DNA of 64,000 bases from Sphingomonas sp. Leaf208 (GCF_001421415.1 NZ_LMKH01000023.1:469239-533238); one strand, 5' to 3'. Positions 1-8,743 are shown, counted from the stretch's first letter. Notes: a model not told the origin generated them from the sequence alone. Translations and numbers: made by a program.

Positions 1-10
1 GCATCGTCCC

Positions 11-40
11 CCAATTGGGCCCCGGCCTTCGCCGGGGTGG
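11..40. repeat. REP-like palindrome, family 1 (single arm)
   Basis: A GC-rich palindromic unit built around CCCCGGCCTTCGCCGGGG. The same unit occurs as a facing pair between trpF and trpB (22686-22793), so this is a dispersed family in this genome. No coding potential was seen in the first 220 bases. Confidence 0.8.
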
Positions 41-76
41 TTGCTCTGTTGGCAACGGAAGCGCGTCTTCTTCTCG

Positions 77-187
77 CTCCCCTCCCTGGAAGGGAGGGGT
101 TGGGGGTGGGTCGGCCAGCTTGCGCCACCCCAGATCGTCTATGCGGAGGCCGACCCACCCCCTGGCCCTCCCTTCTAGGGAGGGGGG
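77..187. repeat. REP-like inverted pair (CTCCCTTC family)
   Basis: Two facing arms, each a short hairpin of CCCTCCC and GGGAGGG followed by GGGTGGGTCGGCC or its complement, separated by about 35 bases. The arrangement matches the inverted pairs seen later at 24101-24210 and 41582-41678. Confidence 0.7.
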
Positions 188-223
188 ATTGGCGGCACTC
201 TCCTCCAAGGGGGATCAGTGGAC

Positions 224-481
224 CTAAAGCGCAGTAACCAGCGCAACCGCCCCGAACACCACCCCCGGAAAGTTCGCCACGACGATCGGCCAGTCCCGCT
301 TGTCCTTCAGAAACCCATACCCGACCCACAGCGCGCAATTCACCATCGTCGCGAACGGCTGGACCACCGATCCTTTCTGACCCGCAAGGTTCAGCATGAT
401 CTGGTCGATGTACGACAGGTACATCACGATCGCCGTCACGGTGGCGACCCAGCCCAGCACGAGAATGCCGCGTTCGTTCAA
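224..481 (-). CDS. SemiSWEET-type sugar transporter (PQ-loop family)
   Basis: A small integral inner-membrane protein of 85 aa, the usual length of bacterial SemiSWEETs, which work as dimers of three-helix bundles and move sugars by facilitated diffusion. Three hydrophobic helices are visible (about residues 5-25, 40-57 and 66-84), with the family-type motif LNLAGQKGSVVQP between the first two. The TTG start is chosen because AGGAG lies 7 nt upstream and no better in-frame start exists. The gene stands alone, divergent from rpsA. The sugar is not predictable from the sequence. Confidence 0.8.
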   Translation of the reverse strand: MNERGILVLGWVATVTAIVMYLSYIDQIMLNLAGQKGSVVQPFATMVNCALWVGYGFLKDKRDWPIVVANFPGVVFGAVALVTAL

Positions 482-527
482 ATCTTCGCTCCTGTTGTGA
501 GCGGCCCCTAACGAAGCAGCGGCGAAC

Positions 528-556
528 TTGCTCCGAGACGGGGTTTCGGCTATACG
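528..556 (+). promoter_or_regulatory. candidate sigma-70 promoter of rpsA
   Basis: TTGCTC (528-533) and TATACG (551-556) are separated by 17 bases. Transcription from here would give rpsA a leader of about 195 nt, long enough for the autogenous control known for S1 in other bacteria. Only sequence matching supports it. Confidence 0.5.
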
Positions 557-758
557 GAACCGTCCGGCGAGCGATGCTCGTGGAGGAAGGCGCGGAGACC
601 CTCGAGTCTCACGCGCCGTTTTCGCATTCAGCGTCTACGTCCTCCGCTGCCTCGTGTCGTCCGGATGCCGCGTTCGACGTTCGGTCGTCGCGGCAACGAA
701 GGCCAAGACCAGCGGACCCAACCGCTTGGCCGGAAACAGACTAGGATTACTGAATTCT

Positions 759-2477
759 ATGGCAACCCAGGTAATGCCGACCCGCGACGATTTCGCGGCG
801 ATGCTGAACGAAACGCTCGGCGACGCCGACAGCTTCGAGGGCCGCGTGGTGCATGGCACCGTGACCGGCATCGAGAACGACATGGCCGTCATCGACGTCG
901 GTCTGAAGTCGGAAGGCCGCGTGCCGCTTCGCGAATTCGCAGCGCCGGGCCAGAAGGCTGACCTCAAGGTCGGCGACGAAGTCGAAGTCTATGTCGACCG
1001 CGTCGAGAACGTCCACGGCGAAGCGATGCTCAGCCGTGATCGCGCCCGTCGCGAAGCCGCATGGGACAAGCTGGAAACCGAATTCTCCAAGACGACCCGC
1101 GTCGAAGGCGTGATCTTCGGCCGCGTGAAGGGTGGCTTCACCGTCGACCTGAACGGCGCCGTCGCGTTCCTGCCCGGTTCGCAGGTCGATATCCGCCCCG
1201 TGCGCGATGTCACCCCGCTGATGGACATCCCCCAGCCGTTCCAGATCCTGAAGATGGACCGCAAGCGCGGCAACATCGTCGTGTCGCGTCGCGCCGTTCT
1301 CGAAGAGACGCGCGCAGAGCAGCGTTCGGGCCTGATCCTCAGCCTGGCCGAGGGCCAGATCATCGACGGCGTCGTCAAGAACATCACCGATTACGGTGCG
1401 TTCGTTGATCTCGGCGGCATTGATGGCCTGCTCCACGTTACCGATCTCAGCTACAAGCGCGTCGGTCACCCGAGCGAAGTCCTGAACATCGGCGACACCG
1501 TCAAGGTGCAGATCATCCGCATCAACAAGGACACCCAGCGCATCAGCCTCGGCATGAAGCAGCTGGAGAGCGATCCCTGGGATGGCGCGATGGTCAAGTA
1601 CCCGGTCGGCGCGAAGCTCACCGGCCGCGTCACGAACATCACCGAATATGGTGCGTTCGTCGAGCTGGAAGCGGGCATCGAAGGCCTCGTCCACGTGTCG
1701 GAAATGTCCTGGACCAAGAAGAACGTCCATCCGGGCAAGATCGTGTCGACCTCGCAGGAAGTCGACGTCATGGTCCTCGAAGTCGATTCCGAGAAGCGTC
1801 GCATCTCGCTCGGCCTCAAGCAGGCTCAGGCCAATCCTTGGGAGGCATTCGCTGCCGCTCATCCGATCGGTTCGACCGTCGAAGGCGAAGTCAAGAACGC
1901 GACCGAGTTCGGTCTGTTCATCGGCCTCGACAACGACGTCGACGGCATGGTCCACATGTCCGACATCGCCTGGGGTGTTTCGGGCGAGGACGCGCTCAAC
2001 CTGCATCGCAAGGGTGAGACCGTCGAGGCCGTCGTGCTCGACATCGACGCCGAGAAGGAGCGCATCTCGCTCGGCATGAAGCAGCTCGAGCGCGGCGGGC
2101 CATCGGCCGGCGGCATCGCAGCAGCAGGCGACAAGCTGAACAAGAACGCGATCGTTACCGTGACCGTTCTCGAAGTCCGCGATGCGGGCCTCGAAGTGCA
2201 GCAGGGCGACGATGGCGCGACCGGCTTCATCAAGCGCACGGATCTGGGTCGCGATCGCGACGAGCAGCGTCCGGAGCGTTTCCAGGTCGGCCAGAAGTTC
2301 GACGCGATGGTCACCGGCTTCGATCGTTCGAAGAAGCCGACCTTCTCGATCAAGGCCATGCAGATCTCGGAAGAGAAGCAGGCTGTCGCTCAGTACGGTT
2401 CGTCGGACTCGGGCGCGACTCTGGGCAACATCCTGGGCGAGGCTCTCAAGGCCCGCACGGATGCCGAGAAGAAGTAA
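759..2477 (+). CDS. rpsA: 30S ribosomal protein S1
   Basis: S1 binds mRNA on the small ribosomal subunit and helps load structured or weakly Shine-Dalgarno-led messages. At 572 aa the protein has the usual proteobacterial length, with six S1 (OB-fold) repeats from about residue 35 to 540. The central repeats are recognisable by GAFVDL or GAFVEL and GLLHV or GLVHV, and by RISLGMKQL endings. The open frame extends upstream to 528, but the ATG at 759 (MATQVMPTRDDF) begins where S1 proteins of relatives begin and is preferred. A strong terminator follows at 2514. The upstream neighbour is a SemiSWEET gene rather than the often-seen cmk. Confidence 0.97.
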   Translation: MATQVMPTRDDFAAMLNETLGDADSFEGRVVHGTVTGIENDMAVIDVGLKSEGRVPLREFAAPGQKADLKVGDEVEVYVDRVENVHGEAMLSRDRARREAAWDKLETEFSKTTRVEGVIFGRVKGGFTVDLNGAVAFLPGSQVDIRPVRDVTPLMDIPQPFQILKMDRKRGNIVVSRRAVLEETRAEQRSGLILSLAEGQIIDGVVKNITDYGAFVDLGGIDGLLHVTDLSYKRVGHPSEVLNIGDTVKVQIIRINKDTQRISLGMKQLESDPWDGAMVKYPVGAKLTGRVTNITEYGAFVELEAGIEGLVHVSEMSWTKKNVHPGKIVSTSQEVDVMVLEVDSEKRRISLGLKQAQANPWEAFAAAHPIGSTVEGEVKNATEFGLFIGLDNDVDGMVHMSDIAWGVSGEDALNLHRKGETVEAVVLDIDAEKERISLGMKQLERGGPSAGGIAAAGDKLNKNAIVTVTVLEVRDAGLEVQQGDDGATGFIKRTDLGRDRDEQRPERFQVGQKFDAMVTGFDRSKKPTFSIKAMQISEEKQAVAQYGSSDSGATLGNILGEALKARTDAEKK

Positions 2478-2513
2478 GTGTTAAGAAAAGCCTAACGGCT
2501 TATCGATGAAAAC

Positions 2514-2545
2514 GCCCGGCATGTCTCGAACATGTCGGGCTTTTT
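2514..2545 (+). terminator. intrinsic terminator of rpsA
   Basis: An 11-bp stem of GCCCGGCATGT and ACATGTCGGGC with a 5-nt loop, followed by TTTTTATT. It separates rpsA from ihfB. Confidence 0.9.
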
Positions 2546-2567
2546 ATTGTCAGATCCACTTTGGTTT

Positions 2568-2595
2568 TTGACTGTTCGGTAATAAGTGCTAATGC
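2568..2595 (+). promoter_or_regulatory. possible promoter of ihfB
   Basis: TTGACT (2568-2573) and TAATGC (2590-2595) with a 16-base spacer, in an AT-richer stretch 58 bases before the ihfB start. The -10 match is only moderate. Confidence 0.3.
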
Positions 2596-2652
2596 CTCGC
2601 AGGTTGACCTGTATCAATCTGTACGCGTTTTTTTAGATGGGCGGGGGCTCGA

Positions 2653-2931
2653 ATGATCCGATCTGAACTGGTCCTTAAGATCGCCGAGGCGCATCCGGAC
2701 CTACAGCCTAACGAAGTGGAGCTGATCGTCAGCACCTTCTTCGACGAGATATCCAAGCGATTGGCCGCCGACGGTCGAGTCGAACTGCGCGGTTTCGGTG
2801 CATTCTCTACGCGTGCGCGCGATGCGCGGACCGGCCGCAACCCGCGTACCGGCGAAGTCGTCGAGGTCGAGGCCAAGCGCGTGCCCTATTTCAAGCCGGG
2901 CAAGGAAATGCGCTCACGCCTGAACGTGTGA
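2653..2931 (+). CDS. ihfB: integration host factor subunit beta
   Basis: The DNA-bending beta subunit of IHF, which pairs with IhfA to bend DNA at specific sites in transcription, replication and recombination. The 92-aa protein is a complete HU/IHF fold: an N-terminal helical dimerisation part, ELRGFGAFS near residue 44, and the DNA-intercalating arm [20 protein letters not shown], followed by FKPGKEMR. The arm and the rpsA-ihfB order favour IHF beta over HU. ATG start. The gene has its own intergenic region after the rpsA terminator, so it is probably transcribed separately. Confidence 0.93.
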   Translation: MIRSELVLKIAEAHPDLQPNEVELIVSTFFDEISKRLAADGRVELRGFGAFSTRARDARTGRNPRTGEVVEVEAKRVPYFKPGKEMRSRLNV

Positions 2932-2993
2932 GCGGTACCACTGCGCGGGACCGTAGACAGTCGAAGAATATGCTGCCGGCCTGGCAAGATGGG

Positions 2994-3022
2994 TTGACGC
3001 TGCGCGCGACCTCGTCTTGTTG
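2994..3022 (+). promoter_or_regulatory. possible promoter of tRNA-Leu
   Basis: TTGACG (2994-2999), a 17-base spacer, then a weak -10 TTGTTG (3017-3022) that lies 9 bases before the mature tRNA end. The position fits a tRNA promoter, but the -10 is poor. Confidence 0.35.
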
Positions 3023-3031
3023 GGCGCGTGT

Positions 3032-3115
3032 GCGGACGTGGCGAAACCGGTAGACGCAGGAGACTTAAAATCTCCCTCCCTAGGAGTGCGGGTTCGAGTC
3101 CCGCCGTCCGCACCA
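3032..3115 (+). tRNA. tRNA-Leu (anticodon UAA)
   Basis: A class II tRNA with acceptor stem GCGGACG/CGTCCGC, the anticodon loop CTTAAAA containing TAA, a long variable arm (TCCCTAGGA region), the T-loop GGTTCGAGTCCC and an encoded CCA end. The TAA anticodon reads UUA and UUG codons. Confidence 0.95.
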
Positions 3116-3148
3116 ATCCTGTATATCTCACCGAACCTGCCTGACCGC

Positions 3149-4201
3149 TCAACGGCTGGCGCCGCCGGGTTGCCGGCAATCGAGCGTGGCGATGTTGAAG
3201 CCAGGAACGCCGATCGCCAACGTTCCGGCCTTTACCCCCTCGACGGCCAGCATCCCTGCGCGACGGCCTGCCGACCAGCGCTGTTCGATCGTGGGGCCTG
3301 AAAAGTCGAGCGCCTTGCCGGCGACTTCATCGGCCTGCTCGGTATAGGCGAGTCGGACCAGAGACAGCGCAAAGTCCTGGCGGCCGGCGTGCGCGGCTTG
3401 CCACCGTTCGATCGTGCGGCGGGATTGCGCGGCGAAGATCAGGTCCTGCATGCGGCTCGTCGCCTCGCCCAATGTCGTCGGGCGGGGACCGTGGAGCGGC
3501 AACAGGTCGACTGCGATGCAGAGTGTCGGTCGCGGTGGCGGATCGCTGAGGACCGGGTCGAGCGGCAGGTTTGCGGACAGGCCGCCGTCGACCAGCCAGC
3601 GGCCGTCGATCTCCACTGGGAGGAACGCGACCGGCAGTGCGGCGCTGGCACGGACATGATCGGGTCCGACCTGCATCGCGGCGCTGTCGAAGACGACGTC
3701 GTCTCCGGTTTCGAGATCGACCGCAGTTGCGGTGTAGCGGCACGGGCCCACATTGAGGCGCTCGAAGTCGACCAGCGTTTCCAGCGTCGTGGCGAGCTGG
3801 TTGGTTTCGAAGATCGACGGCTGGCTGTCGGTCCATGGTGCCAAGGCGGAGAGCATGGGGCCGAAGATGCCGGGTCGACCGAGCGTTGCGGACCAGCCGA
3901 CAGCGTTCGTCCGGCGGCTGGTTTCGAGGGCACTCAACCAAGGGAGCGCCGCGGCGCCAGACGGTGCGGGTCGCCAGAACGTTCGCAACGTCTCGATCCG
4001 GCGATCGGGAGCGGAGCCGGCGATCAAGGCTCCGTTGATCGCGCCGATCGAGGCGCCGATAATCCAGTCGGGCTGGAGGCCGTGCGCGTGCAGCGCCTCG
4101 TAGACGCCGGCTTCGAATGCGCCGAGCGCGTTGCCGCCGCTGAGGACGAGCACGACGTCGAAATCACGCGCGGCCCCTGCCCGTTCGGCGTCCGGTGTCA
4201 C
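3149..4201 (-). CDS. patatin-like phospholipase family protein
   Basis: A 350-aa serine lipid acyl hydrolase of the patatin/RssA type. It shows the three family signatures: the glycine-rich oxyanion loop VLSGGNALGAFEAG (about residues 19-32), the nucleophile elbow GASIG (about 49-53), and the second member of the Ser-Asp dyad in VDGGLSANLP (about 208). It has no signal peptide, so a cytoplasmic or peripheral membrane role is likely. The GTG start overlaps the SDR stop by four bases (GTGA), which implies translational coupling in a HAD-SDR-patatin operon. The substrate is unknown. Confidence 0.85.
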   Translation of the reverse strand: MTPDAERAGAARDFDVVLVLSGGNALGAFEAGVYEALHAHGLQPDWIIGASIGAINGALIAGSAPDRRIETLRTFWRPAPSGAAALPWLSALETSRRTNAVGWSATLGRPGIFGPMLSALAPWTDSQPSIFETNQLATTLETLVDFERLNVGPCRYTATAVDLETGDDVVFDSAAMQVGPDHVRASAALPVAFLPVEIDGRWLVDGGLSANLPLDPVLSDPPPRPTLCIAVDLLPLHGPRPTTLGEATSRMQDLIFAAQSRRTIERWQAAHAGRQDFALSLVRLAYTEQADEVAGKALDFSGPTIEQRWSAGRRAGMLAVEGVKAGTLAIGVPGFNIATLDCRQPGGASR

Positions 4202-5211
4202 CGGCTGGTATCCTTCGGCCGGCTCAGGGCAACCGCGATCCCGGCCCCGACGACACCGAGCAACAGAATGGCGGGATGGAGTTTCTGGGCCGGCAAGACG
4301 GTGCTCGACTTGCGCGCGTGGACGTCCTGGCTTCCGCGCAATGCATCGACGCGCGGCTCATAGAGGTTGTCGCGGCGTGTCGGGTCGCCGGGATCTTCCG
4401 GCTTCTGCTGCGCGACGGTGCCGAGCAGTTCCATGATCTTGTCGCTCAACCGTGGCGCGGCGCGCGATAGGAGCGAGGACAACAGCCCCCCGCCCCCCGC
4501 ATACAGTGTGCGTCGCGGGGTCTCGCAGGCGAACAACACCGCGTCGGCGACGACCGAGGGTGCGTAGAGCGGCGGCGGCAGGCGTGGTGGCTGGTCCATG
4601 AAGTTGCGCGCATGCTCGGGGAATGGCGTGTCGATCGCGCCGGGCTTGATCAGCGTCACCGAGATCGCGGCCCCCTCCTGCTCCAATTCCATCCGCAGCG
4701 TGTCGGTCAGCGCCTGCACCGCATGCTTGGTCGCGCAATACGGGCCCTGCTCGACGATCGCGCGGTCGCTGAGGATCGAGCCGATGTTGATTATCGCCCC
4801 GCCACGCGCTCGCAGATGTCGCGCGGCAACGAGCGAGCCGTGCAGCACGCCGAAATAATTGACGTCGAATACCCGGCGGTGATCGGCGACCGGGACCTGC
4901 TCGAGCGTGCCGTAGGTCCCGGTGCCGGCGTTGTTGACCCAGCTGTCGAACCCGCCGAACGCTTCGACCGCGACGGCGGCGACGCGCTCGACCGCGGCCA
5001 TGTCGCTGACGTCCGCGGCGCAGATCGCGATGCGTCCGCCATCGGCGGACAGGCGATCGCGGAGTGCCTCGAGCGCCACTTCGTTCCGCGCGGTCGCGGC
5101 GACGGCCGCACCGCGGCGCACGGCTTCCTCGACTATGGCGAGACCGTTGCCGCTGGTTGCGCCGGTGACGACGATGACCTGATCGCGGAGGGGTTTCAGG
5201 GTAATGGCCAT
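4198..5211 (-). CDS. SDR family oxidoreductase with C-terminal membrane segment
   Basis: A short-chain dehydrogenase/reductase of 337 aa, longer than the usual 250. It has the cofactor motif TGATSGNG near residue 17, the NNAG motif (about 91), and the catalytic YCATK with its upstream serine near residue 150. After the Rossmann fold a tail of about 90 residues ends in a hydrophobic helix (LLLGVVGAGIAVAL) and a short basic end, so the enzyme is probably anchored in the inner membrane. The ATG at 5211 is chosen because it precedes the cofactor motif at a normal distance. The frame stays open further upstream into the HAD gene. It is coupled to the patatin gene downstream. Confidence 0.88.
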   Translation of the reverse strand: MAITLKPLRDQVIVVTGATSGNGLAIVEEAVRRGAAVAATARNEVALEALRDRLSADGGRIAICAADVSDMAAVERVAAVAVEAFGGFDSWVNNAGTGTYGTLEQVPVADHRRVFDVNYFGVLHGSLVAARHLRARGGAIINIGSILSDRAIVEQGPYCATKHAVQALTDTLRMELEQEGAAISVTLIKPGAIDTPFPEHARNFMDQPPRLPPPLYAPSVVADAVLFACETPRRTLYAGGGGLLSSLLSRAAPRLSDKIMELLGTVAQQKPEDPGDPTRRDNLYEPRVDALRGSQDVHARKSSTVLPAQKLHPAILLLGVVGAGIAVALSRPKDTSR

Positions 5212-5216
5212 GCCGA

Positions 5217-5882
5217 TCAGCGTCCCAGTGGCGAGGTTGCGTAGCCGGCGAGCAAGGCCGCAACGTCGTCGTAGATCGCGATCGCGCCTGCCGCGTGCAG
5301 TTGCTCGTCCTTGAACTTGCCCGATCGGACCGCGACCGCGGCGATCCCACATTTGGCCGCTGCCTCGATGTCATAAGGCGTGTCGCCGACGACGATCACC
5401 TCGGCGGGATCGATTCCCGGGAGCTTCTTCAGCGCTGTCGCGAAGATGTCGGGGGCGGGCTTGGTCTTCTCGACGTCGTCGCTGCTCGTCGTCGCGGCGA
5501 TCAGGTCGCGTGCGTCGAGCAGGTCTATGTAATGGTCGAGTTCTGCCTCGGAGGCGGACGATGCCAGTACGACCTGCTGCCCGAGACCATGCGCGTGCGC
5601 CAGCAGGTCGTGCGCATGCGCGAACGGCTTGGCGGTCTCCAGGTATTTCGCCTTGAAGATCGCGCCGTGCGTGTCGCCGAGCTTTTCCTGCCGATCCTCG
5701 TCCGCGTCGGGCAGCAGAGTCGGCACGAGCATGTCGGTCCCCTTGCCGATCTGGTCGTGAATCACCTGTCGGTCGAACGACGCGCCGACGGTCGCGAACG
5801 CCTCCTCCCACGCGAGGACGTGCATGTCGTTGGTGTCGACCAGCGTGCCGTCGATATCGAAGAGAATGGCTTTGATCTGCAT
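5217..5882 (-). CDS. HAD family hydrolase
   Basis: A 221-aa haloacid dehalogenase-superfamily phosphatase or phosphoglucomutase-like enzyme. Motif I is FDIDGTLVDTN (residues 7-17, nucleophile Asp plus acid Asp). Motif II is the serine in VLASSAS. Motif III is the lysine in KTKPAPDIF, and motif IV is VGDTPYDIEAA. An alpha-helical cap lies between motifs I and II. ATG at 5882 begins directly before motif I. It is the first gene of the HAD-SDR-patatin cluster, with only 5 bases to the SDR start. The substrate is not predictable. Confidence 0.88.
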   Translation of the reverse strand: MQIKAILFDIDGTLVDTNDMHVLAWEEAFATVGASFDRQVIHDQIGKGTDMLVPTLLPDADEDRQEKLGDTHGAIFKAKYLETAKPFAHAHDLLAHAHGLGQQVVLASSASEAELDHYIDLLDARDLIAATTSSDDVEKTKPAPDIFATALKKLPGIDPAEVIVVGDTPYDIEAAAKCGIAAVAVRSGKFKDEQLHAAGAIAIYDDVAALLAGYATSPLGR

Positions 5883-6430
5883 GAGGCTATCCCGGATCTG
5901 AAATCGTGCACCCGCCCGTCGGAACGCCGCAGCGCCGTGCAAGGCGTGGCGGGCGAACGGCGTCGGCAGACTGCGATAGCGTCCTAACGGTCCACATTCC
6001 GAATTGGCCCCGGCATCCGCAAACTTGGTAGGGCAATCGCCGTCGCGCAGAGGAAGCCGCAGCATCAATGTCGCAACCGCAACGATGTCGCAGAGCGATC
6101 GAGCTCGACAAGTCCTTACGATCTATGGACTTTCATTGCGGCATCTCGATTTAGCTTAAGTTCTTCGATATTGATCACAATCAACATGAAATTTTAACTG
6201 CGGATATTGGCGTGACGCAGGAACGATGACGCCGCTTTGATCGCTATACTCCCCAGGATATGTTCACGCTGACGGCGGCGACGCGGAAACGTCGCGGCCG
6301 AGACTTCGTGGCGACACTGCATAGTGCTGATGATGATCAGGCGGCGTTTTCGCCATCGCCGAGTCATGTCTGACGCGATGTCGTGTCGTGCGTGGGCACT
6401 AGGCTGCAATTCTATGACGGAGATCTTCTG
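5883..6430. other. 548-base intergenic region with a low-GC core
   Basis: A divergent regulatory region between the HAD gene (minus) and the alcohol dehydrogenase (plus). The stretch 6110-6210 is clearly AT-richer than its surroundings and contains a perfect FNR-type box (6171-6184). No convincing gene was seen. A 57-codon arginine-rich frame on the minus strand ending at 6194 looks like a shadow. Confidence 0.6.
6171..6184. promoter_or_regulatory. FNR/FixK-type binding site
   Basis: TTGATCACAATCAA matches the FNR-family consensus TTGAT-N4-ATCAA at all ten specified positions. GATATT at 6203-6208 could be the -10 of a promoter reading towards the alcohol dehydrogenase, which would put the site close to the activator position of class II FNR promoters. 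No FNR gene lies in the window. Confidence 0.65.
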
Positions 6431-7603
6431 ATGCGCGCACTTGTTTGGCATGGAAAAGGCGATGTTCGGGTCGATACTGTTGCAGATCCCGAGATCAAGC
6501 ATCCGCGCGATGCGATCATCAAGGTTACGGCCTGCGCGATCTGTGGGTCCGATCTTCATCTGCTCGACGGATACCAGCCGACGATGCAGGCGGGCGACAT
6601 CCTGGGTCATGAGAACATGGGCGTCGTCGTCGCACTTGGCTCCGAAGTCACCAATCTGAAGATCGGCGACCGCGTCGTGGTGCCGTTCACGATCAGCTGC
6701 GGCGATTGCTTCTTCTGTCGCAAGGGACTGTTCTCGGCGTGCGAGCGGACCAATCCGAACGCCGAGATGGCGATCAAGGCGATGGGCCATTCGCCCGCTG
6801 GCCTGTTCGGGTTCAGCCACATGCTGGGCGGTTATTGCGGCGGCCAGGCCGAGTATCTGCGGGTGCCGATGGCCGATATCGGTCCGATCAAGGTGCCCGA
6901 CAGCGTCACCGACGAGCAGGCGCTGTTCCTGTCCGACATTTTCCCGACCGGCTACATGGCTGCCGAGAACGCGCAGATCGAACCAGGCGATACCGTCGCG
7001 ATCTGGGGCTGCGGTCCGGTCGGCCAGTTCGCGATCCGCTCGGCGCTGATGCTCGGCGCGGGCCGCGTGATCGCGATCGACGAGGTGCCCGAGCGTCTGG
7101 CGATGGCCGAGGCCGGTGGTGCCGAGACGATCAACTTCGCCGAGGTCGACAGCGTTTATGACGAGCTCCAGTTCCGCACCAAGGGCCGTGGCCCCGACAG
7201 CTGCATCGACGCGGTCGGTGCCGAGGCTTCGGGTCATGGCGCGATGGATGCGGTGATCGACAAGGTGAAGGCGGCGACGTTCCTCGCCACCGACCGCGTC
7301 CACGTGTTGCGTGAGGCGATCATGAGCTGCCGGATGGGTGGCACGGTGTCGATCCCCGGCGTCTATGTCGGGATGGGCGACAAGATCCCGATCGGCGCAA
7401 TGATGAACAAGGGGCTGACGATCAAGACGGGCCAGACCCACGTCCAGGCCTATACCAAGCCGCTGCTCGCGCGGATCGAGGCGGGAGACATCGACCCGAG
7501 CTTCGTCGTCACGCACCCGGCCAGCCTCGAGGATGCGCCCGAAATGTACCAGAAGTTCCGCGACAAGCAGGACGGCGTCATCAAGGTCGTGCTTCGGCCG
7601 TAA
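6431..7603 (+). CDS. zinc-dependent alcohol dehydrogenase family protein
   Basis: A 390-aa medium-chain dehydrogenase. Catalytic zinc ligands are the cysteine in CAICGSDLH (about residue 37) and the GHE histidine-glutamate pair (about 59). The structural zinc loop is [15 protein letters not shown] with four cysteines (about 93-107). The NAD-binding Rossmann motif is WGCGPVG (about 190). Overall sequence resembles the formaldehyde dehydrogenase-like subgroup, often annotated as glutathione-dependent, but the substrate cannot be read from sequence. ATG at 6431 follows a frame that is open upstream and starts at the family's usual N-terminus. The leader carries a perfect FNR-type box, and a strong terminator follows. 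Confidence 0.9.
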   Translation: MRALVWHGKGDVRVDTVADPEIKHPRDAIIKVTACAICGSDLHLLDGYQPTMQAGDILGHENMGVVVALGSEVTNLKIGDRVVVPFTISCGDCFFCRKGLFSACERTNPNAEMAIKAMGHSPAGLFGFSHMLGGYCGGQAEYLRVPMADIGPIKVPDSVTDEQALFLSDIFPTGYMAAENAQIEPGDTVAIWGCGPVGQFAIRSALMLGAGRVIAIDEVPERLAMAEAGGAETINFAEVDSVYDELQFRTKGRGPDSCIDAVGAEASGHGAMDAVIDKVKAATFLATDRVHVLREAIMSCRMGGTVSIPGVYVGMGDKIPIGAMMNKGLTIKTGQTHVQAYTKPLLARIEAGDIDPSFVVTHPASLEDAPEMYQKFRDKQDGVIKVVLRP

Positions 7604-7610
7604 CCCCTTC

Positions 7611-7652
7611 CCGGCCCGGTCCGCTCTCGATGAGCGGACCGGGCCGGTTTTT
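7611..7652 (+). terminator. strong intrinsic terminator after the alcohol dehydrogenase
   Basis: A perfect 16-bp stem (7611-7626 with 7632-7647), a 5-nt loop, then TTTTT. It isolates the dehydrogenase from the next gene. Confidence 0.93.
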
Positions 7653-7680
7653 GATCCGCTACATTCAGAAGGACGTACCG

Positions 7681-8145
7681 ATGAGTGACAAGGTTCATAC
7701 CCCCGTTCCCGGCAATCCAGCGAGCAAGGGCGCACCGGACGGCGTTTCGGACTCGCCCCACGGCAAGGACGGCGCCGACGTTCACGGTCGCAGCGAAGGC
7801 GGCGAAAGTGGCGGCGGGTCCTATCCCAACCCGCATGCCGGCAAGACCGAGACGAACACCGGTTTCATGGCGCATGGCGGCCAGACCGACATCGCCTATC
7901 ACGGCGGCGGTCAGGCTGGCGAAGACGGCGGCAGCGCGGCTAACGGCGTCGCAGGCTCGGACGGCGGTGACCGCACGACGATCGCCGCCGACCCGGATGC
8001 CGACCGCGAACCGCATGCGATCTCGGCCGAAGGTCACACGATCGAGGTCGTCGAGACGTCAGGCATCGCCGAAGCCGAGGCCAACGGCAAGATCGGCACC
8101 GATGCGGACTATGAGGACGAGCAGAAGCAGCCCGGCGCCGGCTGA
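7681..8145 (+). CDS. glycine-rich hydrophilic protein of unknown function
   Basis: A 154-aa protein with no recognised domain. It is almost free of hydrophobic segments and rich in Gly, Asp, Glu, His and Ala (for example HGRSEGGESGGGSYPN and AYHGGGQAGEDGG), so it is probably disordered. ATG at 7681 has AAGGA 7 bases upstream. It lies directly before a YciE/YciF-type protein, a family linked to stress responses in enterobacteria. A role in stress protection is only an inference from composition and neighbourhood. Confidence 0.75.
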   Translation: MSDKVHTPVPGNPASKGAPDGVSDSPHGKDGADVHGRSEGGESGGGSYPNPHAGKTETNTGFMAHGGQTDIAYHGGGQAGEDGGSAANGVAGSDGGDRTTIAADPDADREPHAISAEGHTIEVVETSGIAEAEANGKIGTDADYEDEQKQPGAG

Positions 8146-8228
8146 GGTCGCCGCGCTTCGATCCGCGTTTCCCAAGTTTCAAAACCAGTCGCCGCGCATT
8201 CCGCCGGTGAGCCCATAAGGATGATCCC

Positions 8229-8738
8229 ATGTCTGCACCCGAAGATCTCCAGGAAATCTACACCGACGAGCTGAAGGATCTGTGGTCCGCGAACGACCAG
8301 ATGAAGAAGGTCCTCAAGAAGATCACGTCGAAGGCGAGCGATGCTTCGCTGAAGGACATGCTGACCAAGTCGCAGGCGGACATCGAGACGCATACCGACC
8401 TGCTCAAGGACCTGATCGCGTCGAACGACGAGAAGGGCTCGAAGGAGCATTGCAAGGGCATGGAAGGCCTGGTCGCCGAAGCCACCAAGCACGTCCTCGA
8501 GGAAGGTCCCGAAAAGGGTCCGCTACTCGATGTGATGATCATCGCGCAGTATCAGCGGATGACGCATTACGGGATCGCCGGGTTCGGCACGGCGACGGCG
8601 TACGCCAAGGCGCTGGGTCTCAAGGACGATCACAAGAAGCTTAGCGCGGCCACCAAGGACATCTATGGTGGCGACGAATATATGACGAAGCTCGCCGAGA
8701 CGACCGTCAACATCGACGCCGAAGACGAAGACGAATGA
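8229..8738 (+). CDS. DUF892 / YciE-YciF family ferritin-like protein
   Basis: A 169-aa ferritin-like four-helix protein. The N-terminal EIYTDELKDLWSANDQM and the later YQRMTHYGIAGFGTA segment are typical of the YciE/YciF (DUF892) family, whose members form diiron-type helical bundles and are induced by stress in enterobacteria. Acidic residues and histidines spaced along the helices are compatible with metal binding. No signal peptide. It is flanked by two small hydrophilic proteins on the same strand with short gaps, so they may be expressed together. Confidence 0.88.
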   Translation: MSAPEDLQEIYTDELKDLWSANDQMKKVLKKITSKASDASLKDMLTKSQADIETHTDLLKDLIASNDEKGSKEHCKGMEGLVAEATKHVLEEGPEKGPLLDVMIIAQYQRMTHYGIAGFGTATAYAKALGLKDDHKKLSAATKDIYGGDEYMTKLAETTVNIDAEDEDE

Positions 8739-8743
8739 CGTCG

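Noticed and set aside
747..2006. A 419-codon minus-strand frame inside rpsA
   Set aside because: Its composition is shadow-like (many Asp, His and Arg) and it is fully covered by the well-supported S1 gene.
6220..6245. Possible EcfG-type general stress promoter (GGAAC-N17-CGCT)
   Set aside because: The -10 half does not match the usual CGTT, and the FNR-type box nearby gives a better account of the region.
6194..7735. A 513-codon minus-strand frame covering the alcohol dehydrogenase
   Set aside because: It is the antisense shadow of a gene with clear motifs. Long antisense frames are normal in high-GC genomes.
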